From NCBI GenBank assembly GCA_002367355.1, contig DFBQ01000015.1:1-20029 (forward strand): 20,029 nt of DNA, given 5' to 3'. The DNA comes from Deltaproteobacteria bacterium UBA3076 (GTDB lineage Bacteria; Desulfobacterota; Dissulfuribacteria; Dissulfuribacterales; UBA3076). The notes under the pieces are model-generated. The model had not been told where the DNA came from and did not search any database. It worked only from the letters and a program-made list of their open reading frames with translations. Made by a program: the position numbers and the translations under genes. This document shows, piece after piece, positions 17,060 to 20,029 of this stretch (position 1 is its first letter; every line of letters starts with the position of its first letter).

Positions 17060-17887
17060 ATGAAGTATACGCCCCGGCAGCCCAAATCCAATGTTAATGT
17101 GACACCTACTTCACACATTCGGGAATTTTTTGTGCTTGCCGGGGGATTGCTGGGCTTAATAGTTGTTATTTATCTCATGCTGGGGCTGGCGGTGGATCTA
17201 ATAGTGCCGCATATCTCCATCGACCTTGAAAACAAAATGGGGGTTCATTTTTTTCAGTCAATGGATGGCAAGGATGCGGATTCGCAAAGGGAATATTATG
17301 TCCAATCCCTGATGGATGATTTGCAGGAGCGGTGCGCTAAATTGCCTTACCGGTTTAAGATCCATGTCCGCAAAGCCTCCACAGTCAACGCTATGGCTCT
17401 GCCCGGGGGGCATGTTATAGTATTTACAGGACTCCTGGATAAAGTGAGTTCTGAAAACGAATTGGCCTTTGTCTTGGCCCATGAGATGGGGCACTATGCC
17501 CACCGGGATCATCTCCGGGCTGGAGGCCGGGCTGTTGTGTTAATGACGTTTTCCGCTTTATTGTTCGGCGTGGACAGCAGCGTCAGCAAAGTACTAGGCC
17601 ATACACTGAACATAACGGAGTTAAGCTTTTCCAGGAAACAGGAAACTCAGGCGGATGAGTTTGCACTTGAAACAATAAATTGTGCCTATGGTCATGTCGG
17701 CGGTGCAACTGATTTTTTCGAAAAGATTCCCAAGGAACAGGACCCTGGCAAATTCGGCCATTACTTTGCCTCACATCCGGAAACCCGTTCCCGGATATCT
17801 CACCTTAACAACATAATCCGGTCCAGAGGATTTAATCCGGCGAAAAGGAAACCGCTGCCCAAAGCCATATGGACATTTATCCCATGA
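17060..17887 (+). CDS. Membrane-anchored M48-family zinc metalloprotease
   Basis: A 275-residue M48 peptidase, the family of HtpX, Oma1 and BepA. It has one N-terminal membrane helix (about 23-49), a variable region, the zinc motif HEMGH at 141-145, with H141 and H145 binding zinc and E142 catalytic, and the third ligand region ETQADEFAL with E195 and D199. SHPETRSRISHL near the end is a usual family mark. The domain orientation is uncertain; with one N-terminal helix it is probably periplasmic. The gene begins immediately after the stop of the second YbjQ gene, which suggests tight coupling and a shared role, perhaps membrane or envelope protein quality control. No C-terminal TPR is present, unlike BepA. 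Confidence 0.92.
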   Translation: MKYTPRQPKSNVNVTPTSHIREFFVLAGGLLGLIVVIYLMLGLAVDLIVPHISIDLENKMGVHFFQSMDGKDADSQREYYVQSLMDDLQERCAKLPYRFKIHVRKASTVNAMALPGGHVIVFTGLLDKVSSENELAFVLAHEMGHYAHRDHLRAGGRAVVLMTFSALLFGVDSSVSKVLGHTLNITELSFSRKQETQADEFALETINCAYGHVGGATDFFEKIPKEQDPGKFGHYFASHPETRSRISHLNNIIRSRGFNPAKRKPLPKAIWTFIP

Positions 17888-17920
17888 GCGCTAAGTTATT
17901 TTTACACCGGATGGACTGAT

Positions 17921-17960
17921 GAACATCGAACATCGAACGTCCAACATCGAATGTTGAATG
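17921..17960. repeat. Heptad intergenic repeat (GAACATC units)
   Basis: Five and a half 7-bp units follow one another: GAACATC twice, then GAACGTC, CAACATC, GAATGTT and GAAT. The final part contains the perfect inverted repeat CAACAT-CGA-ATGTTG (17942-17956). It lies between the M48 protease gene and the radical SAM gene. Repeats of this type are, in my memory, scattered in intergenic regions of some Desulfobacterota genomes; only one copy is visible here. It overlaps an ATG at 17958 in frame with the next gene, which is why that start is disfavoured. Confidence 0.75.
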
Positions 17961-17984
17961 GGAAAAGATGAGGAAACAGGATTT

Positions 17985-19574
17985 ATGAAATGGACAGAAG
18001 AGGCAAAAAAGGCCTTTGAGGCAGTACCGCCTTTTGTGAGGCCCATGGCCAAAAAGGGAGTAGAGGCCTATGCCCGGTCCATGGGGCGGAAGATCATCAC
18101 CCCTGAGCTCCTTAAAGACGCCAAAAAAAATCTCATGGGAAGATATGGGATGGAATCAACGGATTCCACTGTCAACAAGGAAGAACCGGACAGGAAGGCT
18201 TCGGTCCCTGCGACTCAATATCCAAACAGATTCTTTGCCAGAGAAGGGGTGGACCCACTGAAATACGCCTTTGATCGCAAGATCGCGGTTCATGCAGGGG
18301 CCGGAGGACAAGCGCTTCCTGCTGAAGAGGCTTTGCCTACCTGGCAGGCACTTTGTATTAAGCCTGACAGTTCGCCTCGAAGGACAGTCTATATCCATGT
18401 CCCCTTCTGCCAAAGCCGGTGTCTTTTTTGCGGCTTCTTCACGCATACCCTGCGCCAGGGCGACAGTGCCCGTTACACTGATGCCCTCCTCAAGGAGATA
18501 GAGCAGACCTCGGGACTTCCGGCCGTGACCGGCCACCCCATACATGCAGTCTATCTGGGAGGCGGGACACCTACGGCATTGGATGCAGGAGATCTCAAAC
18601 GGCTGATCGAGGCTGTCTGCCGCCTGTTTCCCCTGGCCAATGACTGTGAAATCACTGTGGAAGGCAGGGTGTCCGATTTCGAGCAGGACAAGATGCAGGC
18701 CTGCGTTGCCGGAGGTGCAAACCGTTTTTCCCTTGGCGTCCAGAGCTTTAATACCAAAGTCCGGCAGGACGTTGGACGTATATCGGACAGGGCCGAGGTC
18801 CTGAAAATGCTTACCACCTTGACTGACCTGGATAATGGGGCCGCAATTATTGACCTCATCTACGGACTTCCAGGCCAGACCATGGCTGTCTGGGAAGATG
18901 ACTTGAGAACCCTGTTTGAAGAGACAAAGCTGGATGGCGCCGATCTCTACCAGTTGAACGTCTTTAAGGGCAGCCTTTTGACCCGGGCTGTAAATCAGGG
19001 TAAGCTCCCGCCCCCTGCGGACATCCCTACCCAGGCCGAGATGTTTTTAAAGGGCAGGGAGATGATGACCGCGGCTTGTTTCAGACGCCTCTCCATGTCC
19101 CATTGGGGCCGCACTCCCAGGGAGCGCAACCGTTACAACACCTTTATCCGCTACGGGGCCACCTGCATCCCCCTGGGCTGTGGTGCAGGAGGGCGCCTTC
19201 ATGGTCACTATTTTTTCCAGGAGGGGAATCTGAAGACCTACTACAGGCGTGTCAACGCAGGGGAAAAACCTGTGGCCACGGCCATTCTCCTGCCTGCCCA
19301 CTCCCCTCTTTTTAGAAACCTTGTTGGACAGATGGAAAATGGCAGAGTGAATCTCACTACCCTTGGTGAAAAGCACGGTTTTGACTTAGAGGCAGTCTTT
19401 TCCCCGCTCCTTAAACAATGGGAGCAGGCAGGCCTGATACGGCGTCCGGGGGGCGGGTGGATTGAGCTCACAGTGGCAGGGGAGTTCTGGAATGTCAACC
19501 TGGCCCAGGCCCTTATTGATCACTTTCAGCACTATCATCAGGAAGATGCCCAGCCAGGTTCCATGGCACTTTAA
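17985..19574 (+). CDS. PCP_red domain fused to a HutW-like radical SAM protein (HemN superfamily)
   Basis: A 529-residue protein. The first 46 residues (KWTEEAKKAFEAVPPFVRPM...) match the PCP_red domain known from protochlorophyllide reductase-type proteins. A HutW-type segment DPLKYAFDRKIAVHAG begins at about residue 90. The radical SAM core follows with the iron-sulfur cluster motif C142-x3-C146-x2-C149 (CQSRCLFCG) and the SAM-binding GGGTP at 192-196, then a winged-helix-like C-terminus. The HutW/ChuW family opens heme rings anaerobically, and close relatives are coproporphyrinogen oxidases. I infer anaerobic heme breakdown or related tetrapyrrole chemistry. The ATG at 17985 follows AGGAAACAGGA, a better ribosome binding site than the ATG at 17958, which lies in a repeat. 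A flavodoxin gene follows 33 bp later and could supply electrons. The natural substrate is not proven. Confidence 0.85.
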   Translation: MKWTEEAKKAFEAVPPFVRPMAKKGVEAYARSMGRKIITPELLKDAKKNLMGRYGMESTDSTVNKEEPDRKASVPATQYPNRFFAREGVDPLKYAFDRKIAVHAGAGGQALPAEEALPTWQALCIKPDSSPRRTVYIHVPFCQSRCLFCGFFTHTLRQGDSARYTDALLKEIEQTSGLPAVTGHPIHAVYLGGGTPTALDAGDLKRLIEAVCRLFPLANDCEITVEGRVSDFEQDKMQACVAGGANRFSLGVQSFNTKVRQDVGRISDRAEVLKMLTTLTDLDNGAAIIDLIYGLPGQTMAVWEDDLRTLFEETKLDGADLYQLNVFKGSLLTRAVNQGKLPPPADIPTQAEMFLKGREMMTAACFRRLSMSHWGRTPRERNRYNTFIRYGATCIPLGCGAGGRLHGHYFFQEGNLKTYYRRVNAGEKPVATAILLPAHSPLFRNLVGQMENGRVNLTTLGEKHGFDLEAVFSPLLKQWEQAGLIRRPGGGWIELTVAGEFWNVNLAQALIDHFQHYHQEDAQPGSMAL

Positions 19575-19607
19575 ACCCAGCAAGTTTTGTTATGTCGGGG
19601 GATAATC

Positions 19608-20029
19608 ATGAAAACCTTAATCGTATGTGCGAGCAAGTACGGTTCCACCCTAGAAATCGGAAAGTGGCTGGCCGAAAGACTGGGCGGCGATTGCCTTGTG
19701 GATAAGGCTGAATCCATGCCTGACCCTGCAGATGCAGATCTTGTCATCCTGGGTTCCGGTATATATAACCACCACGTATTGCCCTCAGTGCAGGAATATG
19801 TGAATTGCTTCAAGGATGCGCTGAAAGACAAAAAGACAGTGGTCTTTGGAGTCGCCATGGACACAACCGGGGTCTTTGTGCAGGGAAAGGTCCACGGCGG
19901 ATGGAACTATATCCTGCCGTTGATCAAGAGCCTGCCAAAACCCCCGATCCATGCCGGCCTCCTGGGCGGAGAGATAAACCCGGACAAGCTGGATGCCAAG
20001 GATACTGAAGGACTTAAGCGGTTCTACAA
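19608..20029 (+). CDS. Flavodoxin-domain protein, HemG-like (incomplete at right edge)
   Basis: The ATG at 19608 follows a GGGGG stretch and the frame is open to the window end, giving 140 residues. It starts MKTLIVCASKYGSTLEIGKWLAERLGG: S9-K10-Y11-G12-S13-T14 is the FMN phosphate loop of the flavodoxin fold, and DLVILGSGIYNHHVLPSV and KKTVVFGVAMDTTGV follow in the order seen in HemG-like flavodoxins. HemG oxidises protoporphyrinogen IX with menaquinone; other members simply carry electrons. Next to a HutW-like radical SAM gene, a role as electron donor in tetrapyrrole chemistry or as protoporphyrinogen oxidase are both reasonable. The C-terminus is missing, so length gives no help. Confidence 0.82.
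   Translation, partial: MKTLIVCASKYGSTLEIGKWLAERLGGDCLVDKAESMPDPADADLVILGSGIYNHHVLPSVQEYVNCFKDALKDKKTVVFGVAMDTTGVFVQGKVHGGWNYILPLIKSLPKPPIHAGLLGGEINPDKLDAKDTEGLKRFY

Noticed and set aside
17921..17960. CRISPR repeats
   Set aside because: Units are only 7 bp and directly adjacent, with no spacers and no cas genes.

Overview
The window reads as a chromosomal segment of a Gram-negative anaerobe, most likely a sulfate-reducing deltaproteobacterium (Desulfobacterota). This is inferred, not proven. The supports are a HutW-like radical SAM protein with an N-terminal PCP_red domain, a periplasmic ABC_sub_bind protein paired with a hybrid histidine kinase, a heptad intergenic repeat of a kind I associate with this group, and mid-GC composition. 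No rRNA, tRNA, transposase, integrase or CRISPR array was seen.

Left end (1-4788) is the accessory part. A gene open at the left edge (2-571, unknown family) precedes a large RapA/HepA-like SNF2 ATPase (614-3199). The ATPase frame is cut by a TAG codon at 3197-3199 but stays open for another 77 sense codons to 3433, so it looks like a C-terminally truncated or amber-interrupted gene. It is followed by DNA that looks like decayed integron gene cassettes: two attC-like imperfect hairpins (about 3436-3509 and 3632-3703), an 8-bp match between one cassette's start and the R''-like box at its end, and a small one-TM hypothetical protein (3718-4185). A 600-bp non-coding stretch with several hairpins follows; it may hold a relic of a structured RNA such as a group II intron.

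Core part (4789-10059, minus strand): recJ (single-strand exonuclease) and smc (condensin ATPase), 3 bp apart and clearly co-transcribed. Both have complete motif sets.

Right half: a plus-strand gene (10468-12111) fuses a histidine-phosphatase domain to a membrane domain of 9-10 helices, an unusual combination. Convergent to it is a minus-strand two-gene operon of a secreted ABC_sub_bind-type binding protein (15842-14763) and a hybrid sensor kinase (14748-12157), probably a ligand-sensing signalling pair. Divergent from that operon is a tight plus-strand operon of two YbjQ-family proteins, the second membrane-anchored, and a membrane-anchored M48 metalloprotease (16281-17887). After a heptad repeat (17921-17960) come a PCP_red/HutW-like radical SAM protein (17985-19574) and a flavodoxin-domain protein that runs off the right edge (19608-20029). 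These two together suggest anaerobic heme or tetrapyrrole chemistry with a dedicated flavodoxin.

The best candidates for something undescribed are the phosphatase-transporter fusion, the unknown-protein plus RapA-like ATPase pair beside cassette-like DNA, and the YbjQ-YbjQ-M48 module.
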